Shown in pieces: positions 51,686 through 60,328 of a DNA stretch of 62,355 bases; the stretch's first letter is position 1; each line of letters begins with the position of its first letter. A model generated the notes under the pieces. That model saw nothing but the letters and a program-made list of their open reading frames with translations, ran no database searches and was not told where the DNA came from. The translations under genes and the position numbers were made by a program. The DNA comes from Belliella filtrata (GTDB lineage: Bacteria > Bacteroidota > Bacteroidia > Cytophagales > Cyclobacteriaceae), in assembly GCF_022549775.1 (NCBI RefSeq), contig NZ_JAKZGP010000025.1, positions 1-62,355 on the forward strand. The letters are read 5' to 3'.

Positions 51686-52351
51686 ATGTCTATCAAAGAA
51701 AACTTAATCGAAATAAAAAATACCTTCAAAAATCAAGATTGCTTGCTCGTAGCTGTTAGCAAAACCAAACCTGTTCAAGCCATACAAGAAGCATATGAAG
51801 CAGGAATCCGAGATTTTGGAGAGAACAAAGTGCAAGAACTTGTTGAAAAGCAAGAACAACTACCTAAAGATATTCGCTGGCATATGATAGGACATTTGCA
51901 GCGAAACAAAGTAAAATACATAGCACCGTTTGTTCATCTCATTCATGGTGTAGATTCATTTAAGCTACTAAAAGAAATCAATAAGCAAGGAAAAAAGGTA
52001 GACCGGATCATTCCTTGTCTCATTCAAATCCACATAGCACAAGAAGATTCTAAGTTTGGTTTTGATCAAAAAGAGTTGGACGAAATGCTGGATAGCACTG
52101 ATATTCAATCCTTACAAAATGTAAAAATCATCGGTCTTATGGGTATGGCGACTTTTACGAATGATGAGCCAAAAGTAAAGGCTGAATTCCGTAGGCTCAA
52201 GAACCTTTTTGAAGCGCTAAAAACAAAAAACCTCCCTTCAAACTTTGAGCTTAGAGAAATCTCAATGGGTATGAGTGGAGATTACCTTCTTGCGCAAGAA
52301 GAAGGTAGTACCATGGTGAGAATTGGATCAGCTATCTTTGGAAGCAGGTGA
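51686..52351 (+). CDS. yggS: YggS-family pyridoxal-phosphate-binding protein (PLPBP)
   Basis: 221 residues. LLVAVSKTKPVQAIQEAYEAGIRDFGENKVQE contains the PLP-binding lysine (about residue 26) and the FGENKVQE motif; RWHMIGHLQRNKVKYIAP and LMGMATFTND follow, and the end has LREISMGMSGDYLLAQEEGSTMVRIGSAIFG, which binds the phosphate. The protein maintains PLP homeostasis and amino-acid and keto-acid pools; no enzymatic activity is established. It starts a same-strand run to the SGNH gene. Confidence 0.94.
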   Translation: MSIKENLIEIKNTFKNQDCLLVAVSKTKPVQAIQEAYEAGIRDFGENKVQELVEKQEQLPKDIRWHMIGHLQRNKVKYIAPFVHLIHGVDSFKLLKEINKQGKKVDRIIPCLIQIHIAQEDSKFGFDQKELDEMLDSTDIQSLQNVKIIGLMGMATFTNDEPKVKAEFRRLKNLFEALKTKNLPSNFELREISMGMSGDYLLAQEEGSTMVRIGSAIFGSR

Positions 52352-52411
52352 TCAAATAGTTCATATTCGTCAATAAAAATTTAAAAGTAAAATTTTCCAT
52401 CTCTTAAAAAA

Positions 52412-52798
52412 ATGAACAAGCATATACGTATTGCAGCAATATTGGGAGGCTTAGCAGTTGCCATTGGAGCTTTTGGTGCTCATGGACTTGCCGACATTTT
52501 GGCAAAACATGGTCGAATTGAAACTTTCGAGACAGCCGTAAAATATCATTTCTACCATGCCTTAGCTATACTTGCTGTTGGGATCATTATAGAATTGTAC
52601 CCTGACAACAAATCCCTACCGAAGGCTGGGCATATGTTCTTAGTTGGTATAGTGATTTTTTCAGGATCCCTTTATACACTGTCCTTGACTGGAGTCACTT
52701 GGCTTGGAGCAATCACACCAATTGGTGGTGTAGCATTTATTATAGGCTGGATTTTCTTATTTTTAGCTACCAAATATAAAACTAAAAACGACTTATGA
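52412..52798 (+). CDS. DUF423 inner-membrane protein
   Basis: 128 residues, all four hydrophobic segments present (about 6-24, 42-61, 72-92, 98-118). IAAILGGLAVAIGAFGAHGL and FETAVKYHFYHALAILAVG are the family's conserved first blocks, and GVTWLGAITPIGGVAFIIGW the last. No function is established (E. coli YgdD homologue). Its TGA overlaps the ATG of dacB by four bases (ATGA), so they are coupled. Confidence 0.93.
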   Translation: MNKHIRIAAILGGLAVAIGAFGAHGLADILAKHGRIETFETAVKYHFYHALAILAVGIIIELYPDNKSLPKAGHMFLVGIVIFSGSLYTLSLTGVTWLGAITPIGGVAFIIGWIFLFLATKYKTKNDL

Positions 52799-54111
52799 TA
52801 TTGAAAAAAAGTATCTTTTCCTTCATTCTATTTCTTCAACTTGTCTACGCAAAAGCTCAGCATCACGAACACCTGGAAGACAGTATAAGAATAAGGTATG
52901 AGGGGCTGAATGCATTGATTGGCCCAAACACTTTTTTCGACAATCATTTAACTGGATTTATGCTGTATGATTTGGATAGCCAATGGGTTCATTTCGAGAA
53001 AAACAGTCACATGAACTTCATTCCTGCATCCACAACAAAGTTGCTTACATTCTATGCATCTGCCGTTGTACTCAACAGGAAAACAAACACTTTCAGGTAC
53101 ACCGTACAGGGTGAGGAAATCACCATCTGGGGATCTGGAGACCCTTCATGGAGGTACAGCTTACTCCCACAGCCAAAAATTGAGGCTTTTTTGCAACCTT
53201 ATAAAAAAATCAAATATTCGACATCTAACTGGAAGGACAACAGTTTTGGGAGAGGTTGGAATTGGGACGATTACTATTATGCATATTCAGCAGAAAGAAG
53301 TCCCCTACCAATCTATGGAAATATCGCCACCTTCAGAAATGTAAATGGGAGACCTCAAAGTAACATTCCCACGATAAGCATTGTAAGCTCAAGTGAACAC
53401 CTTAACCTAACGACTCTCAGAAGAGATTTCCATAGCAACACATTCTATTACAACCCTAGAAGCTATACACACCCTGGCCCAATACTACCCTTTGTTACTT
53501 CAGCTGAACTAACAGCTGAAATATTAAGAGATATTCTCAAAAAGCCTGTTGAGGTTGTAAATACTACTTTACCCTCAACAGCTCAAAAGTATCAAGGAGG
53601 AGATTTACAGCCACTTTGGAAAGAAATGCTTCAGGAAAGTGACAACTTTATCGCCGAACAAATCCTTCTAATGGTCAGTGATGAATTACTTGGTGAGCTC
53701 AATGCTGAAAAGGCAATTCAGCAAGTTTTAAAAACTCATCTCGCCGACCTTCCTGACACACCACAATGGGTCGACGGATCTGGACTATCCAGACACAACT
53801 TGGTAACTCCACGGAGTATGGTGCAGCTAATTGAGAAACTTGACAAAATAATCCCCAGACAAGAACTTATTCGACTACTCCCTCAAGGAGGAATCAATGG
53901 TACTTTGAAGAACAATTATAAGGCGCCTACACCTTACGTTTTTGCTAAAACAGGCACCATCAGTAACAATCACTGTTTAGTAGGCATCATCAGATCAAAC
54001 TCAAACAGGTACTACGCATTTGCTTTGATGAACAACAACTACCTCAATAAAGCATCGGAAATCAGGTCAGAAATGGAGAAAGTACTCCTTTTCATCAAAA
54101 ATAATTTTTAA
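52795..54111 (+). CDS. dacB: D-alanyl-D-alanine carboxypeptidase/endopeptidase, PBP4 (S13) type
   Basis: 438 residues with a signal peptide (1-22). SxxK is Ser79-Thr-Thr-Lys82 in FIPASTTKLLTFY; the SxN motif is SDN in MLQESDNFIAEQILLMV; KTG is in YVFAKTGTISNNHCLVG. A beta-rich insert between SxxK and SxN is typical of S13 enzymes. It removes the terminal D-Ala or cleaves cross-links in the periplasm. Coupled by four-base overlap to DUF423 and followed within 20 bases by an LD-carboxypeptidase gene, which suggests stepwise peptide trimming. Confidence 0.92.
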   Translation: MILKKSIFSFILFLQLVYAKAQHHEHLEDSIRIRYEGLNALIGPNTFFDNHLTGFMLYDLDSQWVHFEKNSHMNFIPASTTKLLTFYASAVVLNRKTNTFRYTVQGEEITIWGSGDPSWRYSLLPQPKIEAFLQPYKKIKYSTSNWKDNSFGRGWNWDDYYYAYSAERSPLPIYGNIATFRNVNGRPQSNIPTISIVSSSEHLNLTTLRRDFHSNTFYYNPRSYTHPGPILPFVTSAELTAEILRDILKKPVEVVNTTLPSTAQKYQGGDLQPLWKEMLQESDNFIAEQILLMVSDELLGELNAEKAIQQVLKTHLADLPDTPQWVDGSGLSRHNLVTPRSMVQLIEKLDKIIPRQELIRLLPQGGINGTLKNNYKAPTPYVFAKTGTISNNHCLVGIIRSNSNRYYAFALMNNNYLNKASEIRSEMEKVLLFIKNNF

Positions 54112-54130
54112 AACTCAAGCAAGCATTGAC

Positions 54131-55174
54131 ATGAACAAAAGGAACTTCATCAAATCTATAGGACTAGCATTGGGATCTCTTCCATTTATTGCTTTTAATT
54201 CAAAGGAATCTTCAGCAACCTATCCAGCCGCTATGCTCCCAAAACCGTTGAAAAAAGGTGACTGGGTTGGGTTGATAAGTCCATCAGCTGCCACAGCCGA
54301 AAGGGTTCAGTTCATGTTTGCACAAGAAGCTCTTGAAGCTTTAGGATTCAAGGTCAAGCTGGGAAAAAACCTTAAAAATCGGCACGGCCATTTGGCAGGA
54401 ACCGATGAAGAGCGCGCTAGTGACTTGAAAGAAATGTTTGCAGACCCTGACATCAAAGGCATCATATGCATCAGAGGAGGCTCAGGAGCAGCAAGGATTT
54501 TGCCTTTGATCGATTATGAATTAATCAAAAAGAACCCTAAACCTCTCCTTGGTTATTCGGACATTACAGCATTGCACAATGCCATTCAAGCAAAAACTGG
54601 CTTAATCACTTTTCATGGACCCAACGGAACTGGAAGCTGGAACAGTTTCAATGTAAAGCAGTTTGAAGAAGTTTTTTTCAACAAAGCTTTGGTAACCTTC
54701 GAAAATGAAGCCCAAAAAGGTGACGACCTTGTGGTCAAAAACAATCGAACGTTTACATTACATCCTGGAGTCGTCGAAGGTAAAATTCTAGGTGGGAATT
54801 TGACCGTTCTCACAGCACTATCAGGAACTCCATATTTACCTGATTTTGAAGAATCCATTCTTTTCTTGGAGGATATTGGAGAAGACCCATACAAAATAGA
54901 CCGAATGATGAGCACCTTGAAGCTCAATGGAACTTTAGACAAAATCAAAGGCTTTGTCTTTGGGCAATGCACAGACTGTAGCCCTTCTGGTGGCTATGGA
55001 TCGTTGACAGTAGATGATATCCTAGATCATTACATCCTACCCTTGGAAATTCCCGCATTCAAAGGAGCGATGATTGGACATATACCAAAGCAATTTATTA
55101 TTCCTGTAGGAGCCAAAGTGAGACTTGACGCCAATAAAAGTACCATCACTATGGTAGAAGAAATATTTGGATAA
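54131..55174 (+). CDS. LD-carboxypeptidase, S66 family
   Basis: 347 residues. The N-terminus MNKRNFIKSIGLALGSLPFIAF has a twin-arginine-like or Sec-type signal (one Lys-Arg pair only), suggesting export. The nucleophile Ser143 is in KPLLGYSDITALHNA, preceded by GIICIRGGSGAARILPLIDY; the catalytic Glu and His lie in the C-terminal half (EDIGEDPYKIDRMMSTLK; MIGHIPKQFIIPVG). The enzyme cuts the L-Lys/mDAP-D-Ala bond of tetrapeptides in recycling; the predicted export is a departure from the classical cytosolic LdcA. It sits between dacB and an SGNH lipoprotein. Confidence 0.9.
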   Translation: MNKRNFIKSIGLALGSLPFIAFNSKESSATYPAAMLPKPLKKGDWVGLISPSAATAERVQFMFAQEALEALGFKVKLGKNLKNRHGHLAGTDEERASDLKEMFADPDIKGIICIRGGSGAARILPLIDYELIKKNPKPLLGYSDITALHNAIQAKTGLITFHGPNGTGSWNSFNVKQFEEVFFNKALVTFENEAQKGDDLVVKNNRTFTLHPGVVEGKILGGNLTVLTALSGTPYLPDFEESILFLEDIGEDPYKIDRMMSTLKLNGTLDKIKGFVFGQCTDCSPSGGYGSLTVDDILDHYILPLEIPAFKGAMIGHIPKQFIIPVGAKVRLDANKSTITMVEEIFG

Positions 55175-55177
55175 AAC

Positions 55178-55885
55178 ATGAAAAAACTAGCTAACAGCAT
55201 TTTGCTATTGACATTGATTGTAGCTTGGCAAAGCTGCATTTCTTCTCAAAGCCTTCAAAAAAATCAAACTGAAATGGATTCAAATAAACTCACCTACCTT
55301 GCCCTTGGAGATTCTTACACCATTGGTGAAGGAGTAGAAAAACCTGATCGATACCCAAATCAACTTGTCGCCAAGCTCAAAAACACAGGTATAGCGTTCA
55401 ATGAACCAACTATCATAGCCACTACTGGATGGACGACTGATGAGCTTCAGAGAGGTGTAGAAGATGCTCAAATTAAAGGTAAATTATACGACCTAGTGAC
55501 CCTTCTCATCGGGGTCAACAATCAGTACAGGGGCAGGTCTGTAGAAAATTTCAGAGAAGAATTCCAAGCTTTACTTCAAGAGGCCATCCGATTTGCAGGA
55601 GAGGATACATCAAAAGTAATAGTGCTTTCGATTCCAGATTGGGGAATCACTCCCTTTGCCAGCGATAGGAATGTAGATACAGAAAAGGTAAAAAGGGAAA
55701 TAGATGCTTTCAATAGTGCCAAACAAGCTATATGCTCAGAGCTTGGAGTCACTTACATAGATATTACAGCACATTACCGCAAGTATGGAAACCAGCCTAA
55801 ATCTCTGGTATCGGACAAACTTCACCCAAGCGCATGGATTTATGATCATTGGTCTGACTTATTACTAGGAGTGATTGAAAAATGA
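55178..55885 (+). CDS. SGNH/GDSL-family hydrolase lipoprotein
   Basis: 235 residues; lipobox AWQSC with Cys20. The GDSL block is YLALGDSYTIGEG (Ser46), the second block GWTTDEL, the third LLIGVNNQYRG (block III Asn) and the fourth SDKLHPSAWIYDH with the catalytic Asp and His. It should be a lipid-anchored esterase in the outer or inner membrane, with acyl or acetyl substrates on peptidoglycan or polysaccharide being plausible. Only three bases separate it from the S66 gene, so the two are co-transcribed. Confidence 0.88.
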   Translation: MKKLANSILLLTLIVAWQSCISSQSLQKNQTEMDSNKLTYLALGDSYTIGEGVEKPDRYPNQLVAKLKNTGIAFNEPTIIATTGWTTDELQRGVEDAQIKGKLYDLVTLLIGVNNQYRGRSVENFREEFQALLQEAIRFAGEDTSKVIVLSIPDWGITPFASDRNVDTEKVKREIDAFNSAKQAICSELGVTYIDITAHYRKYGNQPKSLVSDKLHPSAWIYDHWSDLLLGVIEK

Positions 55886-55914
55886 TTTAGAAAAATCAAC
55901 TGATATAAAAACAA

Positions 55915-55939
55915 AAAGCAGACTTGAAAAGCCTGCTTT
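55915..55939. terminator. terminator after SGNH gene
   Basis: Arms aaagcag (55915-55921) and ctgcttt (55933-55939), extended inward by CTT/AAG with one mismatch. It lies between convergent genes. Confidence 0.65.
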
Positions 55940-55964
55940 ATTGAATTCACTAGGTTATGTTTAT

Positions 55965-56354
55965 TTATTTACCTTTAGGTAAAACATTGGAAAGTAAAGA
56001 CACCTTTTCAATTGGCTCTGCTGCATTAGAATAAACACGAACTACAGAGTTTTGCTTACCCATTTTACCAGCTGAATTAAATACTACTTTCATTTCTCCT
56101 TTTTCACCTGGAGCTATCGGTGTCTTTGGCCAATTTGGAGCAGTACATCCACAAGTAACGGCAACATTAGAAATCACAAGAGGTGTATCACCAGTATTTT
56201 CAAATACAAAAGTGTGTTCTACTTTATCACCTTGAGTGATATCTCCAAAATCAATGGACTTTTCTTTGAAGATAATTTCTGCACCTTTTTTCTCCTGCGC
56301 TTGAGCAGCAAATACAAAAAGCACCATAACCATTAATAAACCTAACTTTTTCAT
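55965..56354 (-). CDS. DUF1573 secreted protein
   Basis: 129 residues with a signal peptide (1-19, MKKLGLLMVMVLFVFAAQA). The mature part is one DUF1573 Ig-like fold: IDFGDITQGDKVEHTFVFENTGDTPLVISNVAVTCGCTAPNWPKTPIAPGEKGEMKVVFNSAGKMG. The TCGCTAPNWP block with two cysteines is the family hallmark. Function is not known; such small proteins are abundant in the periplasm of Bacteroidota. Monocistronic. Confidence 0.9.
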   Translation of the reverse strand: MKKLGLLMVMVLFVFAAQAQEKKGAEIIFKEKSIDFGDITQGDKVEHTFVFENTGDTPLVISNVAVTCGCTAPNWPKTPIAPGEKGEMKVVFNSAGKMGKQNSVVRVYSNAAEPIEKVSLLSNVLPKGK

Positions 56355-56420
56355 TTTCTTATTTTATTTAATTTTATTCTTTTACTAATCACAAATTCAA
56401 TCTTAAACATTGCGTCTAGA

Positions 56421-57866
56421 TTAAACTATCTCTGGATTCTCCCCATTAATGTAAAACTTTGCATGAAAGTTCACCATGAACAGTTCTTTTTTAGCCCTAG
56501 TTACAGCCGTATATAACCATCTCATATACTCCTTATCAACTTGCTCCTCTGTTAAGAATCCTTGATCCACAAAAACAGCATCCCATTGACCACCTTGCGA
56601 TTTGTGACATGTCAAGGCGTAGGCGAATTTAATTTGTAGCGCCGAAAGATAGGGATCTTTTTTGATCAATTCCATTCTTTCAGATTTATTAGCCACATCC
56701 GCATAATCCTCCGAAACTTGTCTATATAATTCCTTATATTTTTCAGGCTCTAAAGAAGGAGAACTAGTATACAAGGTGTCAAGAATCACTTTTGCTTCGA
56801 AGTTTGGTTCTTCGGGGTAATCGATCAGCCTCAACTCTAATGTCGCAAATCTCAAGCCATAAATTTCTTCAAAAGATCTGATTTTTGCAACTTCAGCAAA
56901 ATCACCATTGGCTAGAAAATTCACCTTCTCAGAGTCTGCCATATAAGTATAATTGTTTTTGACAATCATAAGCAAATCTCCAGCACTAATCTCCTCTTCA
57001 AAAAAATGAATTGTTCTCCTGATGTACTGATTGTATTGCACAGCCATTTTGTTGGATCTGGTAATGATTGTGGTACTCTCCACCCCATATTTTTGATATG
57101 CATACCTAAGTCCATCTTCTAATCTCTCCCCTGTCATTTTGAAGAAATCTTTGAAACCTTTGGTGTAAAAACCAATCCTAGGTTTGTCTAGTACTACTTG
57201 CTGTCTAAGCAATGTCGCATTGTAAAGAATTCCAGAGTTCAATTGTTGCCTCATCACTTCAGTCAGTTCAATTTCATCTGCTTGGATTCTAAAATTCCTT
57301 ATCAGATACTCCTTATCCAAAGCTGGACTTTGCTGACTACCTACTGGTGGCAGCTGCGCAGTATCGCCTACAAGCAAAAGCCTATTGCTACTTTCTTGAT
57401 ACACAAAATGAATTAAATCCCTCAACAAGCTCCCAGCTCCATCATCAGCAAGCATAGATGCCTCATCGACGATGAACAATGTATCTTTGTAGTAGTTTTT
57501 TGACAATTCAAATCCACTACCAAACTCAGACATATTCTCTTTGGGACGATAGATAATTTTATGTATTGTAAATCCAGCTCTACCACTATAGTTTCCCATA
57601 ACTTTAGCCGCTCGGCCTGTTGGTGCCAGTAGCAAAGACTTAAAATTCAATTTAGGCAAGCTTTTTACTAATGCAGAGATCAAAGATGTCTTACCAGTAC
57701 CAGCATATCCTCTAAGGACAAAGGCCATAGGGTTTTCAGAATCCCAAGAGAAAAAGAAATCCATTTTATCAAAAAATCTCCTTTGCCCTGATGTAGGTTC
57801 ATGAGGGAAATTTCTATGCAAAAGCAAAGAAGGCTTTGGTCTGAATTGATTATCTTTATTGTTCAT
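56421..57866 (-). CDS. RecD-like superfamily 1 helicase/ATPase
   Basis: 481 residues. The Walker A motif is VLRGYAGTGKTSLISALV, Walker B TLFIVDEASML, motif III LLLVGDTAQLPPVGS, and the C-terminal motifs V and VI are LTCHKSQGGQWDAVFVDQG and YTAVTRAKKELFMV. The layout (AAA_30 plus UvrD_C_2) is that of stand-alone RecD2-like or Dda-type helicases moving 5'-3' on single-stranded DNA. There is no N-terminal RecD2 extension. No RecB or RecC gene is near. It is divergent from a Nudix gene, with only 23 bases between start codons. Confidence 0.9.
   Translation of the reverse strand: MNNKDNQFRPKPSLLLHRNFPHEPTSGQRRFFDKMDFFFSWDSENPMAFVLRGYAGTGKTSLISALVKSLPKLNFKSLLLAPTGRAAKVMGNYSGRAGFTIHKIIYRPKENMSEFGSGFELSKNYYKDTLFIVDEASMLADDGAGSLLRDLIHFVYQESSNRLLLVGDTAQLPPVGSQQSPALDKEYLIRNFRIQADEIELTEVMRQQLNSGILYNATLLRQQVVLDKPRIGFYTKGFKDFFKMTGERLEDGLRYAYQKYGVESTTIITRSNKMAVQYNQYIRRTIHFFEEEISAGDLLMIVKNNYTYMADSEKVNFLANGDFAEVAKIRSFEEIYGLRFATLELRLIDYPEEPNFEAKVILDTLYTSSPSLEPEKYKELYRQVSEDYADVANKSERMELIKKDPYLSALQIKFAYALTCHKSQGGQWDAVFVDQGFLTEEQVDKEYMRWLYTAVTRAKKELFMVNFHAKFYINGENPEIV
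57851..57858 (+). promoter_or_regulatory. candidate -7 element for Nudix gene (TATCTTTA)
   Basis: TATCTTTA matches TAnnTTTG at all but the last base, 31 bases before the Nudix ATG and inside the first codons of the divergent helicase gene. Confidence 0.3.
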
Positions 57867-57889
57867 GTAGCTACGAAGCTAAGCTTAAA

Positions 57890-58393
57890 ATGGAGAAATT
57901 GGAACAAACGATTACAGAGAAATTCGGCAACAGGCTAAGAGTCAGGGTAAATGGAGTTTTAATCGTAGAAAATAAAATCCTTCTCATCAAACATAAAATG
58001 GGTAATGGGAAGTTTTTTTGGAATGTTCCAGGAGGAGGTATGAAATTTGGCAGCTCCGCAGTGGATAACTTAAAACGAGAATTTTTAGAAGAAACAGGAC
58101 TTGATGTTGAAGTAAAAGATTTCTTGTGTACATTTGAATACTTGGAACAACCTCTACATGCAATTGAGTTATATTTCGAGGTGAGCATTAAAAGTGGCGT
58201 TTTAAAAATGGGAAAAGACCCAGAGCTTAGTGAGGACATGCAGTTGATCACAGAAATTAGCTTTCTCGACATGAATAATCTTGCGCTCATCAAAAAATCG
58301 GAGAAACATAGACTGTTTTGGGGAATAAATTCCTTGAATGATGTGAGAAAATTGAAAGGATATTTTAATTTTGAAAATAATTATCTAAAATAG
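57890..58393 (+). CDS. Nudix hydrolase with divergent first glutamate
   Basis: 167 residues. The Nudix region is PGGGMKFGSSAVDNLKREFLEETGLDV. The metal-binding REFLEETGL half is intact, but the first Glu of the Gx5E segment is replaced by Ser (FGSS). Family members clean up or signal with nucleoside diphosphates linked to another moiety. The rest (LRVRVNGVLIVENKILLIKHKMGNGKFFWNVP) is a normal beta-grasp start. Upstream lies the divergent helicase; the next gene follows at 53 bases. Substrate unknown; reduced or altered activity is possible. Confidence 0.85.
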   Translation: MEKLEQTITEKFGNRLRVRVNGVLIVENKILLIKHKMGNGKFFWNVPGGGMKFGSSAVDNLKREFLEETGLDVEVKDFLCTFEYLEQPLHAIELYFEVSIKSGVLKMGKDPELSEDMQLITEISFLDMNNLALIKKSEKHRLFWGINSLNDVRKLKGYFNFENNYLK

Positions 58394-58446
58394 CACTTTA
58401 TTAGAAATACCATCAACCTTATCAAGTAGATTAAATCAAATCAAAA

Positions 58447-59028
58447 ATGACTTTAACTAGAATATTATCTATTGTCTTCCTTATTGGTGCTTTGGGCCTA
58501 GGATACAAGCTTTACGACAGCGTTGATAGCGTAGTAGAAGCAGAAAAAGAAATCGAAAGAACAGAGAACAGAATCATCGAAAAGCTTAAAATGCTCAGAG
58601 ATGCTCAAATTGCATACAATGCATCCAATGGTGAATATGCCTCAAACTGGCAAGATTTGAAAAACTTCATCCAAGGAGGAGAAATTTGGTTAGTTGAAAG
58701 AAAAGAAACTACCAAACTATTGGAATATGGCAAGGAAGAGACTACCGTAACACTAGATACTTTGGGTTCTGTAGGGGTAATTGACTCACTTTTCAATGCA
58801 AGAAAATACCCTAATTTCAACCTTGAAAATTTAAATGTTGTGCCTGGATCTGGAGGTAAAACCTTTGAGTTTTTCGCTGATAAAGTGGAGAGAAATAGCA
58901 GGGAGATACCGGTATTCGAGATTAAGGATCCAGACCCTATCAACCCGAAAAGAAGATTGAACAACAAGGAAAAAGCGCTAAGAGTTGGGTCAAGAACAGA
59001 CTCTTCTACAGCTGGTAACTGGGAATAA
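58447..59028 (+). CDS. membrane-anchored protein with pilin-like N-terminus, unknown
   Basis: 193 residues. An N-terminal membrane helix (about 4-22, ILSIVFLIGALGLGYKLY) runs into a long amphipathic helix (about 25-60, VVEAEKEIERTENRIIEKLKMLRDAQIAYNASNGEYASNWQDLKNFI). This layout and the phrase AYNASNGEYASNWQDL recall type II pseudopilins and pilin-like proteins, in which a helix is followed by a Gly/Tyr turn, but no prepilin peptidase site (G-F/M-T-L-x-E) is visible. The rest is a polar beta-rich domain. It is two bases from the DUF3822 gene and ahead of coaD. Function unproven. Confidence 0.7.
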   Translation: MTLTRILSIVFLIGALGLGYKLYDSVDSVVEAEKEIERTENRIIEKLKMLRDAQIAYNASNGEYASNWQDLKNFIQGGEIWLVERKETTKLLEYGKEETTVTLDTLGSVGVIDSLFNARKYPNFNLENLNVVPGSGGKTFEFFADKVERNSREIPVFEIKDPDPINPKRRLNNKEKALRVGSRTDSSTAGNWE

Positions 59029-59030
59029 TC

Positions 59031-59861
59031 TTGGCTAATTCTTTAGAAAATATTCAAGAGAATAAGTATAGCGATAAATTTGACACGAATTTAGTGTCAA
59101 GTTTATCGCTTTTATTGTTTGAAGAGAAATACATCCTTTTTGCAAAAGACGGAAATGAAGCTATTACAGCGATTCATCAAAAGTTTTTTTCCGATTATGC
59201 CTCATTGAAAGATGTACTTCAGAGGGACAAGCTTTTCAATCTACAAGTTCCAGCCAAAATACTTATTTACGATGAAAATTTCGCATTGATTCCAGGAGTC
59301 TTATTTGATATCAATCAACTCAGCACTTATCTTTCTTTCGCTCAAGACCCAAGTACTTCTCAAGCCGATTACTTTAGCAGTATAGACAGCAACAACTTAT
59401 ATATTGCGGGAGCTATTTCGTTATCTCTACATGAGATATTGACCAAAGGAAGACAAAAAGCTAAAATTCATCATGGAAGCACCTCTTTTTTGGCTTATCT
59501 ACTAAAAGACAAAAGCACTTACCTCAACCAGGAAATATTCATTTATCTAAGAGATAAGCATTGCTTTATTGCTGCATTCAAAAACAATCAATTGGCAAAC
59601 TTCAATACTTACGCTATAGAAAGTAAAGAAAGTCTCCTTAATTACTCTTTTGGTATTTTGTCTCAATTAAATTTTGACAGGAAGTATTGCAAGGTCACCG
59701 TAATGGGAGATTATCTTGCTTTAAACATTGATCAAGATTTTGGTAATAAATATTTCAAAAACTTTGTATTGACTCAACCTAAGCAAAATCAAAAGTATTT
59801 AAGTGGAGTTGAAGTGTTTTTAAACTCTCCTCTATTTGAAGCTCATTGGGAATATAATTAA
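59031..59861 (+). CDS. DUF3822-family protein
   Basis: 276 residues from a TTG at 59031, two bases after the upstream stop; no earlier ATG fits and the next in-frame Met is far inside. Pattern MANSLENIQENKYSDKFDTNLVSSLSLLLFEEKYILFAKDGNEAITAIHQKFF is the usual DUF3822 opening, with a second half starting QEIFIYLRDKHCFIAAFKNNQLANFNTY. The two similar halves hint at a duplicated fold such as that of actin-like ATPases, but no nucleotide-binding motif is clear. Conserved next to coaD in Bacteroidota, from memory. Function unknown. Confidence 0.85.
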   Translation: MANSLENIQENKYSDKFDTNLVSSLSLLLFEEKYILFAKDGNEAITAIHQKFFSDYASLKDVLQRDKLFNLQVPAKILIYDENFALIPGVLFDINQLSTYLSFAQDPSTSQADYFSSIDSNNLYIAGAISLSLHEILTKGRQKAKIHHGSTSFLAYLLKDKSTYLNQEIFIYLRDKHCFIAAFKNNQLANFNTYAIESKESLLNYSFGILSQLNFDRKYCKVTVMGDYLALNIDQDFGNKYFKNFVLTQPKQNQKYLSGVEVFLNSPLFEAHWEYN

Positions 59862-59872
59862 GCCACTTAGAC

Positions 59873-60328
59873 ATGAATAAAATTGCGATATTCCCTGGGT
59901 CTTTTGATCCATTTACCAAAGGACACCATGATATTGTCAAGAGAAGCTTAGAGCTATTTGACAAGGTTTATATAGGCATAGGTTACAATTCATCGAAAAA
60001 GAATAGGTACTTCGAGATAAACGAAATGGTAGCAAAAATCAAAGGTGTATATGAATCTGATGATCGCGTTGAAGTAATCGTATATAATGAGTTAACAGCT
60101 TTTTTGGCAAAAAAAATTGGAGCAAACTTTTTAATCCGAGGGCTTAGAAACACCACGGACTTTGAATACGAAAATACAATCTCTCAAATGAATAGGAATC
60201 TCAACGAAAGTTTGGAAACCGTATTCCTTATCACATCCCCAGAATTTGCAGCAATCAGCTCTACAATAATACGTGATGTCCATCGCTATGGAGCAGATAT
60301 TCAAGCATACCTTCCTTACGAAGTCTGA
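59873..60328 (+). CDS. coaD: phosphopantetheine adenylyltransferase
   Basis: 151 residues. It makes dephospho-CoA from 4'-phosphopantetheine and ATP. The nucleotidyltransferase motif is FPGSFDPFTKGHHDIVKRS (Thr15-x2-His18), followed by GYNSSKKNRYF, FLIRGLRNTTDFEYENTISQMN and SPEFAAISSTIIRDVHRYG. All substrate-binding landmarks are present. Eleven bases from the DUF3822 stop; its own end overlaps the convergent Nudix gene by 13 bases. Confidence 0.96.
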   Translation: MNKIAIFPGSFDPFTKGHHDIVKRSLELFDKVYIGIGYNSSKKNRYFEINEMVAKIKGVYESDDRVEVIVYNELTAFLAKKIGANFLIRGLRNTTDFEYENTISQMNRNLNESLETVFLITSPEFAAISSTIIRDVHRYGADIQAYLPYEV

